A stretch of DNA of 64,000 nt, taken from assembly GCF_029760955.1 (NCBI RefSeq), contig NZ_CP121682.1, forward strand, positions 434,001 through 498,000. The letters are read 5' to 3'. The position numbers and the translations under genes are program-made. The stretch's first letter is position 1, and each line of letters opens with the position of its first letter. Positions 16,951 through 26,345 of the stretch are shown here, piece after piece. This stretch comes from Streptomyces cathayae (GTDB lineage Bacteria > Actinomycetota > Actinomycetes > Streptomycetales > Streptomycetaceae). Under the pieces are notes generated by a model. That model saw only the letters and a program-made list of their open reading frames with translations. It was not told the DNA's origin and searched no databases.

Positions 16951-17286
16951 TCAACCGAACGTGATTCGCTTACTTCTGCCGGTCAGGCATGGTTTCGCTC
17001 GGAGTGAGGGAGGCATGCGGCGTCTCGTGTCTGCTTCAGGCAGCTTGGTGCGCCACCGCCGGTGCCCGTCCACGTTCTGCCAGCCCCTCGCACGCATCTC
17101 CGCCGCGCGCTCGGGCGTCTGCTCGTGGTCCCGGTCCTGGATGGCGACGTGGAACTCGCGGTTCGTCTCCGACGGCTCGAAGGCCACGATCATGGTGCGT
17201 CCCCAGTCCCGTGACGCCCAGAGCTTGAAGCCCACCCAGTCGCCGGGAGCCTGGACGGGCATGTGCTCCGCCCAGGAGGCGAGCAT
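16951..17286 (-). CDS. hypothetical protein, probably 5' truncated
   Basis: An open frame of about 112 codons from ATG 17286. The middle part reads like a folded protein (PGDWVGFKLWASRDWGRTMI, VAFEPSETNREFHVAIQDRD) with balanced charge. The start is uncertain because integrase-derived sequence begins at 17313 just upstream. No family recognised. Confidence 0.35.
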   Translation of the reverse strand: MLASWAEHMPVQAPGDWVGFKLWASRDWGRTMIVAFEPSETNREFHVAIQDRDHEQTPERAAEMRARGWQNVDGHRRWRTKLPEADTRRRMPPSLRAKPCLTGRSKRITFG

Positions 17287-17312
17287 CCCCGCCGGTCGCT
17301 CCTCGGCCGCCG

Positions 17313-17470
17313 CCCAGTGGAAGGCCGGGCAGCGGGACCTGAGGGCGGCCTCGGTGGGGCACCTGGACCCACTGCTGGGTAGCCAACGGATGAGTACTTC
17401 GACCACAGGTGGTCGAAGCCTTCATTCAGACCATGGAAGGCAACGGCGCCGGTCTGGCCACGCAGCCCAA
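17313..17470 (+). pseudogene. tyrosine recombinase fragment (core-binding region)
   Basis: WKAGQRDLRAASV, then LLGSQRMST, then in a shifted frame VVEAFIQTMEGNGAGLATQ: the SAM-like core-binding part of an actinobacterial phage/ICE integrase. The same region is found in a second fragment at 41293, where WKAGQRDPGAASV is followed by LPGSRRMSTFETR. The catalytic domain is absent. Confidence 0.5.
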
Positions 17471-17700
17471 GACGGCACCGACCACCCCACCGTGCCGAGA
17501 TTACCGTTGCCTGCCGGAGGTCATCGGTCACTGCGCGCGTCGGACGCGACGCCACGCACGTCCTGTCCGGCTCAGCCGCTCACGCTGACCGCAGCGTCGA
17601 CGGTCGCTCGGTCCCTCTTCTCGTCGTAGCGGGGGCACAGGCTCGACGCAGGACGCGCCGAACGATCTCGCGCGCGTCTCGTTTCCACTACCGTGGATTC

Positions 17701-19230
17701 ATGACGGCGCCACTGGACGTGTTGGTGGTGGGAGCGGGGCCGACCGGTCTTGCCCTCGCCGCGCAACTGCGCTTGTACGGAGCGCGGTTCAGGATCGTCG
17801 ATCGTTGTCTCGACCGGGTGCGGGAGTCGCGGGCGCTTGCCGTCCAGCCCCGCACCCTGGAGGCGTTGGCGGGCTTCGGGGTGACGGACGAGCTGGTGGC
17901 CCGGGGCAACCCGGCGATGCGGTTGCGGCTCCACCTGCCCCGCCGCGTGGTGGCGCTGCGCTTGTTCGACATCGGGCTGACCGACACGGCGTATCCGTTC
18001 CTGTTGTTCCTCTCGCAGGCCGAGACGGAGCGCGTCCTCTCCGAGTATCTGGCCGCGCGGGACGTGACGATCGAGCGTGGCACCGAACTGGCCCGGCTGG
18101 CGGCGACGGACTCGTTCGTCGACTGCCGGCTGCGCCACGGTGACGGCTCGCAGGAGGCCGTGGAGGCGCGCTACGTCGTGGGCTGCGACGGCGCTCACAG
18201 CACCGTGCGCGGCCAGAGCGGTATCGGATTCGAGGGATACGCCTACCCGCAGACGTTCCTGCTCGCCGACCTGGAGGTCGACGGGCTGGAGCCGGACTCC
18301 GTGCATTCGTACATGAGCGGGGCGGGGATGGTGTTCTTCTTCCCCCTCGGCTCGCCGGCCGGCTGGCGCATGCTCGCGATGCGCCCGCCCGACGCCCCGG
18401 AGGCCGAGGTGGACCTGCCGTTGTTGCAGGAGATCACCGACCGCTACACCGGCCAGCGGCTGACGCTGCGGGATCCCGTCTGGATGACCGACTTCCGCCT
18501 CCACAACCGCAGCGCCGACCGCTACCGCTCCGGCCCCTGCTTCCTCGCGGGCGATGCGGCCCACATCCACAGCCCGGCCGGCGGGCAGGGCATGAACACC
18601 GGCATCCAGGACGCGCTCAACCTCGGCTGGAAGCTCGCCCTCGTCTGCCGGGGCGTGGCGCCCGAGGAACTGCTGGCAACGTATGAGGCCGAGCGGGCAC
18701 CCGTCGGCCACAGCGTGCTGCGCTTCACCGACCGCGCCTTCACCATCGCCACCAGCGGCAACCCCGTCCTCCGCGTCGGCCGTACCCAGGTCGCCCCGCG
18801 TCTGGCGCCGCTGGCGCTGCGCGCGGCCGGGATCCGCGGGCGGCTCTTCCGAACCGTCTCCGAACTGGGCATCCACTACCGGCGCAGCCCCGCCTCCACG
18901 GCCGGCTCACGACCGCCCACGGGCGGGCCGAGAGCCGGGGACCGGCTGCCCGACCTGCCCCGTGGGCTGCAGGCACGCACGGCGGCACCGGGCTGGCACC
19001 TGCTGCTGTCCGGGCCACCGCCCCTCTGGCCGGATGAACGGCTCTCCTCGGCCCTGGAAGGACGGATCGGCCTGCTCTCCGTCCACCGGCTCGGCGGACA
19101 GGGCCCGTGGCCGGGCGTCGCGCAGGGACTCGTTCGCCCCGACGGCTACCTGGGCTATGTCGCACGGGGCACCGACCTGGACGGCCTGCGAGCCTACCTG
19201 GACCGCTGGCTACCGGTCGGCCGCCGTTGA
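17701..19230 (+). CDS. FAD-dependent aromatic-ring hydroxylase-type monooxygenase
   Basis: A 509-residue flavoprotein of the PHBH-fold class A monooxygenases (RdmE/TetX-like). Motifs: VVGAGPTGLALA (residues 9-20, ADP binding), the DG motif in VGCDGAHSTVR, and GDAAHIHSPAGGQGMNTGIQ binding the flavin ribityl. The C-terminal ~120 residues form the thioredoxin-like domain seen in polyketide hydroxylases, ending in a VRPDGYLGYVA strand typical of the family. Such enzymes hydroxylate phenolic or polyketide substrates with NAD(P)H and O2. No biosynthetic genes lie nearby, so the substrate cannot be inferred. It stands alone between mobile debris. Confidence 0.88.
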   Translation: MTAPLDVLVVGAGPTGLALAAQLRLYGARFRIVDRCLDRVRESRALAVQPRTLEALAGFGVTDELVARGNPAMRLRLHLPRRVVALRLFDIGLTDTAYPFLLFLSQAETERVLSEYLAARDVTIERGTELARLAATDSFVDCRLRHGDGSQEAVEARYVVGCDGAHSTVRGQSGIGFEGYAYPQTFLLADLEVDGLEPDSVHSYMSGAGMVFFFPLGSPAGWRMLAMRPPDAPEAEVDLPLLQEITDRYTGQRLTLRDPVWMTDFRLHNRSADRYRSGPCFLAGDAAHIHSPAGGQGMNTGIQDALNLGWKLALVCRGVAPEELLATYEAERAPVGHSVLRFTDRAFTIATSGNPVLRVGRTQVAPRLAPLALRAAGIRGRLFRTVSELGIHYRRSPASTAGSRPPTGGPRAGDRLPDLPRGLQARTAAPGWHLLLSGPPPLWPDERLSSALEGRIGLLSVHRLGGQGPWPGVAQGLVRPDGYLGYVARGTDLDGLRAYLDRWLPVGRR

Positions 19231-19304
19231 TCTCACCCGCCGCAATGCGGCCGGTGGCCTCTCCGACCGTAGATCCTGCACCCGAGTACCGGTTGCACAT
19301 CTGG

Positions 19305-20173
19305 GGGCGTTGTCACGTTGTTGGGCGTGTGAGTGCCTGATGGCGCATCGGGGCGTGGTGAGGGCCGGGTTTCGGGCCGGTGCTCAGGCCTCGGCGGGCT
19401 GGCCGGCGGCACCGGTGATCTGGTCCCAGATGACGAAGCGGAGGGTCATCTCGGCGCGGTAGTGGAAAGCGGTCAGCAGGTGGCGACGGGGCCGGACGTG
19501 GGGCGAGATGCCGCTGAACGCAGCCAGGAACCTGCGCGCCCCGCCGACGCTGCGGAAACCCTTCATCGCGCGCTCGCGCCGCCTCGTCGGCTGGTGGGAG
19601 TTCTCGGCCCGATCGGTCAGGCCCTGGTGACAGCGGTGCTCGACGGAGGGCATGACCTCGCGGTGGGCCGCGCCGTAGGAGCGGAGCCTGTCGGTGACGA
19701 TCACCCGCGGCACCGAGCAGATCTTCTTCAGCAGCCTGCGGAAGAACCGCCGGGCCGCAGCGGTGTCCCGCCGGTTCTGTACGAGAATGTCCAGGACGGT
19801 GCCGTTGGCATCCACGGCCCGCCACAAATACTTCAGTTCGCCGTTGATCTTGATGAAGACCTCGTCCGGGTGCCACTTGTCCCCGGGCCGGGGCTGCCGA
19901 CGGCGCAGCGCGCCGGCGTAGGCCTGCCCGAACGTGGCGCACCAGCGGCGGACCGTCTCATGGGGGACGACGACACCGCGCTCGAGCATCAGCTCCTCGA
20001 CCTCGCGGTACGACAGCGGGAAGCGGAAGTACAGCCATACACAGGGGGAGATGATCTCGACTGGGTACCGGTGCCCCTGGTACGACGGCGACGCGGATGA
20101 CACGAGCGAATCCCTCCCCGGCACGATCAACTCCAAGATCACCCCAGGCCGGTCAGCCAACGTGACAACGCCC
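19305..20173 (-). mobile_element. IS6-type insertion sequence, intact
   Basis: 869 bp bounded by perfect 16-bp inverted repeats GGGCGTTGTCACGTTG at both ends. It contains one open transposase gene. At least six other loci in the window carry ends or copies of the same element type. Confidence 0.88.
19384..20103 (-). CDS. IS6-family transposase
   Basis: A 239-residue DDE transposase. I use GTG 20103, eight bases after GGGGAGGG; the homologous GTG after GGAGGAGG is conserved in the sister copies. The zinc-finger-like N-terminus (SPSYQGHRYPVEII) is followed by the catalytic triad: Asp in KWHPDEVFIKI, Asp in RVIVTDRLRSYG, Glu in NRAENSHQPTRRRERAMKGF. All three are present and the frame is open, so this is the only transposase of this type in the window that could act, including in trans on the defective copies. 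Confidence 0.88.
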   Translation of the reverse strand: MSSASPSYQGHRYPVEIISPCVWLYFRFPLSYREVEELMLERGVVVPHETVRRWCATFGQAYAGALRRRQPRPGDKWHPDEVFIKINGELKYLWRAVDANGTVLDILVQNRRDTAAARRFFRRLLKKICSVPRVIVTDRLRSYGAAHREVMPSVEHRCHQGLTDRAENSHQPTRRRERAMKGFRSVGGARRFLAAFSGISPHVRPRRHLLTAFHYRAEMTLRFVIWDQITGAAGQPAEA

Positions 20174-20504
20174 TTCCTCCTGATCCTTGCCGCCCTACCG
20201 TGCCTGGGAGCACACCCGCGTAGGCGGGCCAACCACACCGGCTGGACCGCGACTGCCGCTTTCACCGTCACCCGTCTGGCCGCCGTCCTGTCGCCGGGTC
20301 TGGTGGCACGCGCACACCAGCCACGGGCCAAGAGTGACCGCCCGCTCGTCTGCTGCCACCGCCTGCCGGGCGGCCCCGTAGGCTCATGTGCGGGTTGACA
20401 CCGGACCACTGGGGCCTCGTACTGAGCATGAGGGAATCTTGATCAGAAGTTTCCTGTGGGGGGAGTTCCATCATCCGCATCCTCTCCCCTCTCATGGAGG
20501 CGCC
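20174..20504. other. 331-bp intergenic segment
   Basis: No gene recognised. Holds the leader of the peptidase gene, including GGAGG at 20496-20500. Confidence 0.5.
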
Positions 20505-21935
20505 GTGACGGTGCAGCAACAGCAAGCTATCCCGACGGTTCTGGTGTACGAGGACGACCCCGGCTTCCCTCCGAAGGTCAACATGCCCGTACCGCATCCC
20601 GTTCCACAGCTCGACACACAGCCCTTCCCGACAGCCATAGCGGAAGCCGCACCACAGCAGGACGGTGCTGGGCCTGGCACCGAGGCATTCCGCTACTGGG
20701 TGGCGGCCGACTCGCTGAGCAGGGCCAGCCAGACCTGGGGACCGCTGGTTCCGACCGGAACCCAGTGGAATCCGCAGGTCGGACGCGTCCTCACTGCGCA
20801 CCTCAACGCCGGAGACGACCTCAACGCCTTCTACGACCGCAGAGGCCTGTGGTTCTTCCGCCGCACGGTGGCAGGCGTCACCGTCGCCGCATGCGAGAGC
20901 AACGAGGTCGTCGAGCACGAGACGGGGCACGCGATCCTCGACGCTCTGCGCCCTCAGCTGTTCAACGCGGCGAGCGCGGAGACGGCCGCCCTGCACGAAG
21001 CGTTCGGTGACATCAGCGCCCTGCTGAGTTCACTCCGGCTGGAATCGCTGCGGATCGCGGTACTGGCCGAGACGCAGGGCGACATCGAAGTGTCCTCGCG
21101 GGTGTCGAGGATGGCCGAGCAACTGGGCTGGGCGATCCGCCAGGGCCACCCGAACGCGGTCGACCCGGACTGCCTGCGCAACCTGGCGAACAGCTTCTTC
21201 TACCGCGACCCGGTGCAGTTGCTGCCGAACGGACCCGCGAACACGCTCTCCAGCGAGCCGCACTCGTTCTCCCGGGTGTTCAGCGGCGCGTTCCTGAAGA
21301 TCGTCGCCGGGATCTTCCGGCAACAGAACCTGCAGGACCAAGCCGGTCTGGCCAAGGCGGCCGAGGTCGCGGGACAGCTGCTGGTGGATGCTGTCGTGGC
21401 CGCGCCCGTGGTGTCCGCCTACTACGCGCAGGTCGCGGGTCACATGATCGCCGCGGACCAGCGCCGGAACGGCGGCAGGTACGGTCAGTCCCTGCGCTCG
21501 GCGTTCATCCGCCACGGCATTCTCTCCCTGGAGGCTGCCGCGTCGATCACCGAGCCGGAGGTGGCACGCCGAGGTGCCGGAATCGCCGAGGCGACGCCGG
21601 GCGGTGGCGACGATCAGGGTCTGACGGCCGTCACCGTCCAGGGGGCGACGTACGGTATCACCCAGCCACTCACCCTCTCCGCTCCGGCGCAGGAACGACG
21701 CTTCGGCATCGCAGGCTCAGACCCCACCGGCGGCTCGGTGCGCCCTGCCGACCCCGAACTGGTCGCGACGTCGTTCCTCGAGGACCTTTTCCGACGCGGC
21801 CGGGTCCACGTGCCCGAAGATCACCGCTCCGACACGGCGTTCGTCGACGACAACACCTCCCGGCTCAAGACCCACGAGATCACGCGGAGCGCGACCGGCG
21901 AGGGTCTTGTCCTGGTCCGGCGGTGCTTCGACTGA
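20505..21935 (+). CDS. zinc metallopeptidase with HExxH motif
   Basis: A 476-residue protein. GTG 20505 follows GGAGG by four bases (GTG 20511 is equally in frame). EHETGHAILD puts the zinc ligands at H138 and H142, and LHEAFGDISAL supplies a Glu (E165) in an E-A-x-x-D context, the gluzincin arrangement of thermolysin (M4) and fungalysin (M36) peptidases. The N-terminal ~100 residues could be a short propeptide-like region. I see no signal peptide, which is unusual for M4-like enzymes and suggests a cytosolic enzyme or non-classical export. The C-terminal ~100 residues are not recognised. It converges tail to tail with a small gene four bases away. Confidence 0.65.
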   Translation: MTVQQQQAIPTVLVYEDDPGFPPKVNMPVPHPVPQLDTQPFPTAIAEAAPQQDGAGPGTEAFRYWVAADSLSRASQTWGPLVPTGTQWNPQVGRVLTAHLNAGDDLNAFYDRRGLWFFRRTVAGVTVAACESNEVVEHETGHAILDALRPQLFNAASAETAALHEAFGDISALLSSLRLESLRIAVLAETQGDIEVSSRVSRMAEQLGWAIRQGHPNAVDPDCLRNLANSFFYRDPVQLLPNGPANTLSSEPHSFSRVFSGAFLKIVAGIFRQQNLQDQAGLAKAAEVAGQLLVDAVVAAPVVSAYYAQVAGHMIAADQRRNGGRYGQSLRSAFIRHGILSLEAAASITEPEVARRGAGIAEATPGGGDDQGLTAVTVQGATYGITQPLTLSAPAQERRFGIAGSDPTGGSVRPADPELVATSFLEDLFRRGRVHVPEDHRSDTAFVDDNTSRLKTHEITRSATGEGLVLVRRCFD

Positions 21936-21939
21936 ACAA

Positions 21940-22155
21940 TCAGTGGAAAAAGCGCAGACGACGGACGGTGAGCCGTCCGTCGTCCTCGCGCTTGATCACG
22001 TGCGTCGTCCTGGGCGTAGGCTCCTCGCCCTCGAAGACCGCCTCGCCGCGAGCCAGCAGGTCGCTGATGAATTTCTCGGTCGCCCGGCGCTCGGCGTCAT
22101 CGCTCTGTCCGCCTTCACTGGCGCCCTTCCGGCCTTCATCACTATTTGCGTCCAT
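21940..22155 (-). CDS. small charged conserved hypothetical protein
   Basis: A 71-residue protein: an acidic N-terminus (MDANSDEGRKG), a helix FISDLLARGEAV, then a turn and a basic tail ending RLTVRRLRFFH. I recall many Streptomyces proteins of this shape (a xxLLARGEA helix followed by THxI... and RRRRF), none characterised. Its stop lies four bases from the stop of the metallopeptidase gene, so antisense overlap of transcripts is likely. Confidence 0.6.
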   Translation of the reverse strand: MDANSDEGRKGASEGGQSDDAERRATEKFISDLLARGEAVFEGEEPTPRTTHVIKREDDGRLTVRRLRFFH

Positions 22156-22299
22156 CTCGTGTTTCGCACTTTCTGGCCGGTCAACGGTGGGACGGTGGGG
22201 TGACTCGGTGAGGTGATTTTCGGGCGGGCTGCGCGTGGCAGCGGCGGCCGTGCCCGGACATAACGGAAGCATCCGCGGTGTTCTCCCACACTCTTGCGA
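22156..22299. other. short intergenic region
   Basis: Upstream region of the 71-residue gene. Nothing recognised. Confidence 0.4.
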
Positions 22300-22384
22300 G
22301 GGGCCGCCGATGCTTTCGGGTCCGACCGTACCGCCTTCCCTGCTCGCTCTGCTGCAGGTGCTGCGCCCGTGTTTCACCGCGCCC
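22300..22384 (+). mobile_element. N-terminal stub of an IS4-like transposase
   Basis: ATG 22310 opens a frame MLSGPTVPPSLLALLQVLRP CFTAPG, the typical start of an actinobacterial IS4-type transposase. It is cut after about 26 codons by the IS6 end at 22384. Confidence 0.45.
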
Positions 22385-22411
22385 GGCGTTGTCACGTTGG
22401 TGGGGGTGTGA
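22384..22411. mobile_element. solitary 3' end of the IS6-type element
   Basis: GGCGTTGTCACGTTGG followed by TGGGGGTGTG matches the 3' terminal region of the copy at 19305. The rest of the element is missing. Confidence 0.6.
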
Positions 22412-22468
22412 CCGGCTGAGTCTTCTCTCGTAGCGTAGAGACCCTGACTGCAGGGGAAGTTGGGAGTC

Positions 22469-22759
22469 ATGGCGGAAAAGAGGCGGAAGTCCGACGCGGA
22501 GTTCCGTGAGGGGGCCGTGCGGATCGTGACCGAGACCGGGAAGCCGGTCGCCCAGGTCGCGAAGGACCTGGGGATCAATGAGACGACACTGGCCAGCTGG
22601 GTGTCGCGGGCCCGCAAGGCAGGCGGGGCCAGTCCGACGGGCGAGAGCGAGGAACTCGAGCGGCTGCGTCGAGAGAACGCCCAGCTGAAGAGAGGCGTCA
22701 AGGAGCTGGGGATGGAGCGCGAGGTCCTCAAACGCTGCATGGTCTTGTGGGTGAAGTAG
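22469..22759 (+). CDS. IS3 transposase OrfA
   Basis: A 96-residue helix-turn-helix protein, start after GGGAAGTTGGGAGTC. Helix-turn-helix: AEFREGAVRIVTETGKPVAQ then DLGINETTLASWV. A leucine-zipper end reads ELERLRRENAQLKRGVKELG. In IS3 elements OrfA binds the terminal repeats and is fused to OrfB by frameshifting. Here the reading is intact, but the element lacks its 3' end, so it is probably non-functional as a unit. Confidence 0.75.
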   Translation: MAEKRRKSDAEFREGAVRIVTETGKPVAQVAKDLGINETTLASWVSRARKAGGASPTGESEELERLRRENAQLKRGVKELGMEREVLKRCMVLWVK

Positions 22760-23388
22760 CTGAGGCGGACCCGGCGGCCGTCGTCGGGGTAGTCAGCGAC
22801 CGGAAGACGAGTACGAGATTCCGCACCGGACCTCCTGCCGAGCGCTCGGCGTGTCGGAGGCGTGGTTCTACGAGTGGCGCCGCCGCCCCGCCCAGCCGAC
22901 GCAACGCGAGGTCAGGCGGCAGGCGCTGGCCGAGTGGATCCGCTACTTCTTCGACCGGTCGGGCCGGACCTACGGCTCGCCGAGGATCACGCTGGATCTG
23001 TGGGAGGAGGGCTGGCAGGTGTCGCAGAACACGATCGCCGAGATCATGGCCGAGCTCGGCCTGCAGGGCCGCAAGCCGCCCCGTCGGCGCCGCTCGCTGA
23101 CCCGGCCCGGGAAGCGGAAGACCGCCCCTGACCTGGTCCGGCGCGGCTTCGACGCGGTCGCTCCGGACGTGCTGTGGTGGGGCGACATGACCGAGATCGA
23201 AACCGGTGAGGGCAAGCTCTACCTCGCCAGCGTCCACGACGCGTTCTCCCGCCGGGCCCTCGGCTACGCCATGGGACCCCGGCACGACACATCCCTGGTC
23301 AGCGCCGCCCTGCGGATGGCCGTGGCCACCCGGGGCGGCCACGTGGACGGCGTCGTCTTCCACACCGACCGCGGCTCGGAACGCCGAT
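22747..23388 (+). pseudogene. IS3 OrfB integrase, frameshifted and truncated
   Basis: GTG 22747 overlaps the orfA stop. A one-base loss near 22808 (DRK|DEYEIPH) moves the rest into the frame starting SEAWFYEWRRRPAQPTQREV. The DDE core is present up to the second Asp (VFHTDRGSE) and then ends. The third acidic residue is lost. Confidence 0.7.
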
Positions 23389-23389
23389 G

Positions 23390-24124
23390 AGTACCAGCCG
23401 CTCCGGACGGTCGCGAGCGACCACCTGTTCCACCTCCCACCGCAGGTTGCGTCCCGGGCCGCAGACCAGCAGGACGAGCGTTGCCCGGTCCAGAACCGTG
23501 AGCACCTCCTCCTGCCACTGAAGGTCCGAGGGGGAGTGGCGTGCCGCGCCGACCTGAGGCAGCCGGTCGTTGGGCCGGCCAAGCGCCACCATCGTCCCGA
23601 ACGGCAGCACTTCCTTGGCTAGTTGCTCCTCCTCGGTCTCGGTGGACGCAGCCCAGGGGCCGTCCCTCATCGAGCCCTGCTGCACGCGCGCGAGCCCCGC
23701 GTCGTCCGCGAAGGACCGCAGGAGCAGCACGACGGGCTTGTCCTGCGGCAGGCCGGCGAAGTGCTGGAGCACCTGCGCCCGGTGCCGGCTGCCCTGCCTG
23801 ATGGCCCACCTGCCGCCGGGCAACAGCACAATCATCGAGGCGAGTTCAACCAGGGTGGCCAACCAGCCCAGCTCGGCCTTCCAGGTGCGCAGGGAGCGGT
23901 AGGACAAGGCCCCGCAGTCCATCCCGGCACTCACCATGAGGGTTCCGGCCAATTTCAGCAGCAGCCCCCCGCAACTGCGACTGGTGAAGCTCGGCCGGAG
24001 GCCGGGGGAGTCGCCGACCGGACGACGATTCCGATCGCCCGGCCGCCCCCGGTTCCGTACCCGGCCCCTGTTCACCGGACGGATCCTCTTGCCCTTCGGA
24101 CGTCGGCCCGTCCCCTCCAGCCAT
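23390..24124 (-). pseudogene. membrane protein with a C-terminal TIR-like-looking domain, frameshifted and truncated
   Basis: ATG 24124 has a GGGGGTGG ribosome site and opens an acidic, Gly/Ser-rich start (MAGGDGPTSEGQEDPSGEQG). A frameshift near 23990 moves into the frame with membrane helices (LLLKLAGTLMVSAGM, LATLVELASMIVLLP) and a soluble domain: KPVVLLLRSFADD, EEEQLAKEVLPFG, MVALGRPNDRLPQVGAAR, LDRATLVLLVCGPGRNLRWE. The K-P-V-V-L-x-L-R-S-F pattern marks a common actinobacterial family of unknown function. The resemblance to nucleotide-binding or TIR-like folds is my inference. The 3' end is cut at the IS3 junction. Confidence 0.5.
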
Positions 24125-24395
24125 GCCACCCCCCGTTATGTTTTTCGCGGTCCTGCGAGAGGGCCGCTGGCCTCCGGGCCCGGCATGACTGTGTCCCCCT
24201 GTCGATCGGATGACCTGGGGGGTGGTGTCACCAGGCTCGGGAGGTGCCGTCGGAGACGTTGATGAGAGGTCCGGCCACCGTCCGGTCCGGCGCAATGCCG
24301 GACAGTTCGCGGGCGGCAGGTCTGCATAACGCGGATGCGCGCGTACGACACCGAAGCCGAGGCCAGGAAGAGTCAACTCACCTCGGAAGGGTGCG

Positions 24396-24915
24396 ATGTT
24401 CGACACCGGCCATGTGGGCGTCTTCCTCGGCATGGACGTCGGCAAGAGCACCCACCACGGGCACGGGCTCACCCCGGCCGGCAAGAAGGTCTTCGACAAG
24501 GCCATGTCCAACAGTGAGCCGAAACTGCGGGCGGTCTTCGACAAACTGATCGCGAAGTTCGGCACCGTGCTGGTGATCGTGGACCAGCCCGCCTCCATCG
24601 GCGCGCTGCCCCTGACGGTCGCCCGGGACGCCGGCTGCCGGGTCGCCTACCTGCCCGGACTGGCGATGCCCCGGATCGCGACCTCTACCCGGGCGAGGCG
24701 AAGACCGACGCGAAGGACGCCGCGGTGATCGCGGACGCGGCCCGCACCATGCCGCACACCCTGCGCTCACTGGAGTTGACCGACGAGATCACCGCCGAGC
24801 TCACCGTGCTGGTCGGCTTCGACCAGGACCTCGCCGCCGAGGCCACCCGCACCTCCAACCGGATACGCGGCCTGCTCACCCAGTTCCACCCCAGCCTGGA
24901 ACGCGTCCATGGAGA
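24396..24915 (+). pseudogene. IS110-family transposase, N-terminal half, frameshifted
   Basis: MFDTGHVGVFLGMDVGKSTH carries the first Asp of the DEDD/RuvC-like domain. A one-base loss near 24681 shifts the frame, after which TDAKDAAVIADAARTMPHTL and QDLAAEATRTSNRIRGLLTQ continue the family pattern. The C-terminal Ser-containing transposase_20 domain is missing. Confidence 0.7.
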
Positions 24916-24947
24916 TTCCTACCTGCTGGGGGACGGAGGCGCGGCGG

Positions 24948-26345
24948 TCACAGGCTGCGCAGGAAGGGCAACGAGGGCATGAAGAAGTACTCGCCGCCCT
25001 TCATGGTCACCGCCTGCTCAGGGGCGGGGACTTCCTGACTCTCGTCGTCTCCCCAAGCCTGCGGCCATGTCTGCGGGAGCCGACTGCCCTGGCCGATGAC
25101 CGGGTCGAGCCCCGGTTGGGGAGCGGTGCCGTGCTGGGGGAAGCCGGCGTTGTTCGCCCACAGTCGCTGCACGAACTCGAACTGCTGACCAAGCTCGGAG
25201 TTGAACGCCATGAACAGCAGGCCGACGCCGCTCTCGGGCAGATCGCCCTCAGCGCGTTCCCCGTAGGTCTGCCCTCGCCGCGCCAGCAGGTGCAGCCTCT
25301 CCCCCTCCGGCGGTTCGAAGCCGCCGGACCCGCGCGGGTTGGTCTTGCGGATGTGCGCCTGGAACGGGCACTTGTGGGCGGCGTGGTCGCTGGCGTACGT
25401 GAAGTCGTTCATCACCGGCTTATCCGCTCCAGCCTCCGCCTGCAGCGTGAGCGGCGTACCGTCCCTGAAACGACCGACGAGCATCGCACCGGCCCGCTCG
25501 CGGTCGTTGTTGTCGAGCTTGAGCGCATCGGCGAGCTCTTCCTCGGCCGCCTTGAAGGCCCGCACGTTCTGTTCCAACTTGCGCAGCACGAAGTAGCTGC
25601 CGAAGTCCGTGGTGGGGTCGGGGGCCGCTGTGTCTGCGACCAGCACCCGTCCCAGCGGCAGGAACGGATCCCATACGGAGGTTCCATCCATCGTGTCGCG
25701 CTCAGCCTGAAGGTCCTCGGCGAGGAACAGCGGCAGGCTGCGCCCGTCGACATACCCGAAGTGCTCGATAGCGCGGCCCGCGGCGTCGTGCAGGGTCTGG
25801 CCGGTCTCCCTGGCGAGCACAGTGATCGAATCGGTCAGCAGTGCCTCGACCTCGGCGAGCCTGGCGCCGGCCGGGGATGAGTCGGCGTCGCCGACCAGGA
25901 CGACGGCGTGGATCGTCTGCTGGTAACCGGGCTCCCACTGCACGGGATCAGGGTCGCTCAGGTTAGACAGAGAATCGGGGTGTCGCATCCCTCGCTGGAA
26001 GACCTGGTCCGAGGGCACCGCGCCCGTCAGGCCCAACCTGCCGTAGCCGGCATTCGTCAGCCCCACGCCGACATAGGGCGTGCCCTGCGTGCCGTGCTGA
26101 TTGAACGCGTCCACCTCTTCGAGCGCCGTCTTAGCCGACTTCATGAGCGGGACCAGCCCCGCCAGGAACGCCCGGGCCGCGGCGGTGCCCTCAGGGCCTT
26201 CGGCGAACTGCAGGAGCAGGATGTGCAGCCGGTCGCGGACATGGCCCTTCAGGATGTTCGGCTGCAGGTTCTGCAGCATGGTCTCGTTGTCGCCGGTGGC
26301 GTTCTTCCACGACAGCGGCACTGTGTCATTGAGTTCGACGGGCAT
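24948..26345 (-). CDS. Dyp-type peroxidase
   Basis: A 465-residue haem peroxidase of the dye-decolorizing family. The diagnostic G-x-x-D-G motif appears in HFGYVDGRS, with its distal Asp. The proximal haem histidine is expected in CPFQAHIRKTNPR, a well-conserved block. An upstream NILKGHVRD block also fits the longer class of Dyp proteins. I start at ATG 26345 (GAGAG upstream) rather than 48 bases earlier. There is no Tat signal and no encapsulin gene. Likely role: H2O2-dependent oxidation of an aromatic or metabolite substrate. It is transcribed divergently from the beta-propeller gene and lies near the GMC/ferritin-like operon. Confidence 0.9.
   Translation of the reverse strand: MPVELNDTVPLSWKNATGDNETMLQNLQPNILKGHVRDRLHILLLQFAEGPEGTAAARAFLAGLVPLMKSAKTALEEVDAFNQHGTQGTPYVGVGLTNAGYGRLGLTGAVPSDQVFQRGMRHPDSLSNLSDPDPVQWEPGYQQTIHAVVLVGDADSSPAGARLAEVEALLTDSITVLARETGQTLHDAAGRAIEHFGYVDGRSLPLFLAEDLQAERDTMDGTSVWDPFLPLGRVLVADTAAPDPTTDFGSYFVLRKLEQNVRAFKAAEEELADALKLDNNDRERAGAMLVGRFRDGTPLTLQAEAGADKPVMNDFTYASDHAAHKCPFQAHIRKTNPRGSGGFEPPEGERLHLLARRGQTYGERAEGDLPESGVGLLFMAFNSELGQQFEFVQRLWANNAGFPQHGTAPQPGLDPVIGQGSRLPQTWPQAWGDDESQEVPAPEQAVTMKGGEYFFMPSLPFLRSL

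Larger units (their letters stand above)
22420..23388 (+). mobile_element. IS3-family element, 3' truncated
   Basis: Same family as the copy at 9961. orfA (22469-22759) is intact, orfB starts by overlap at GTG 22747, and the element ends abruptly inside the DDE core at about 23388, where sequence of an unrelated minus-strand gene begins. Confidence 0.75.

Noticed and set aside
20174..20504. A longer peptidase start upstream of 20505
   Set aside because: In-frame extension to 20388 lacks a ribosome site and the added residues look non-coding; GGAGG supports 20505.
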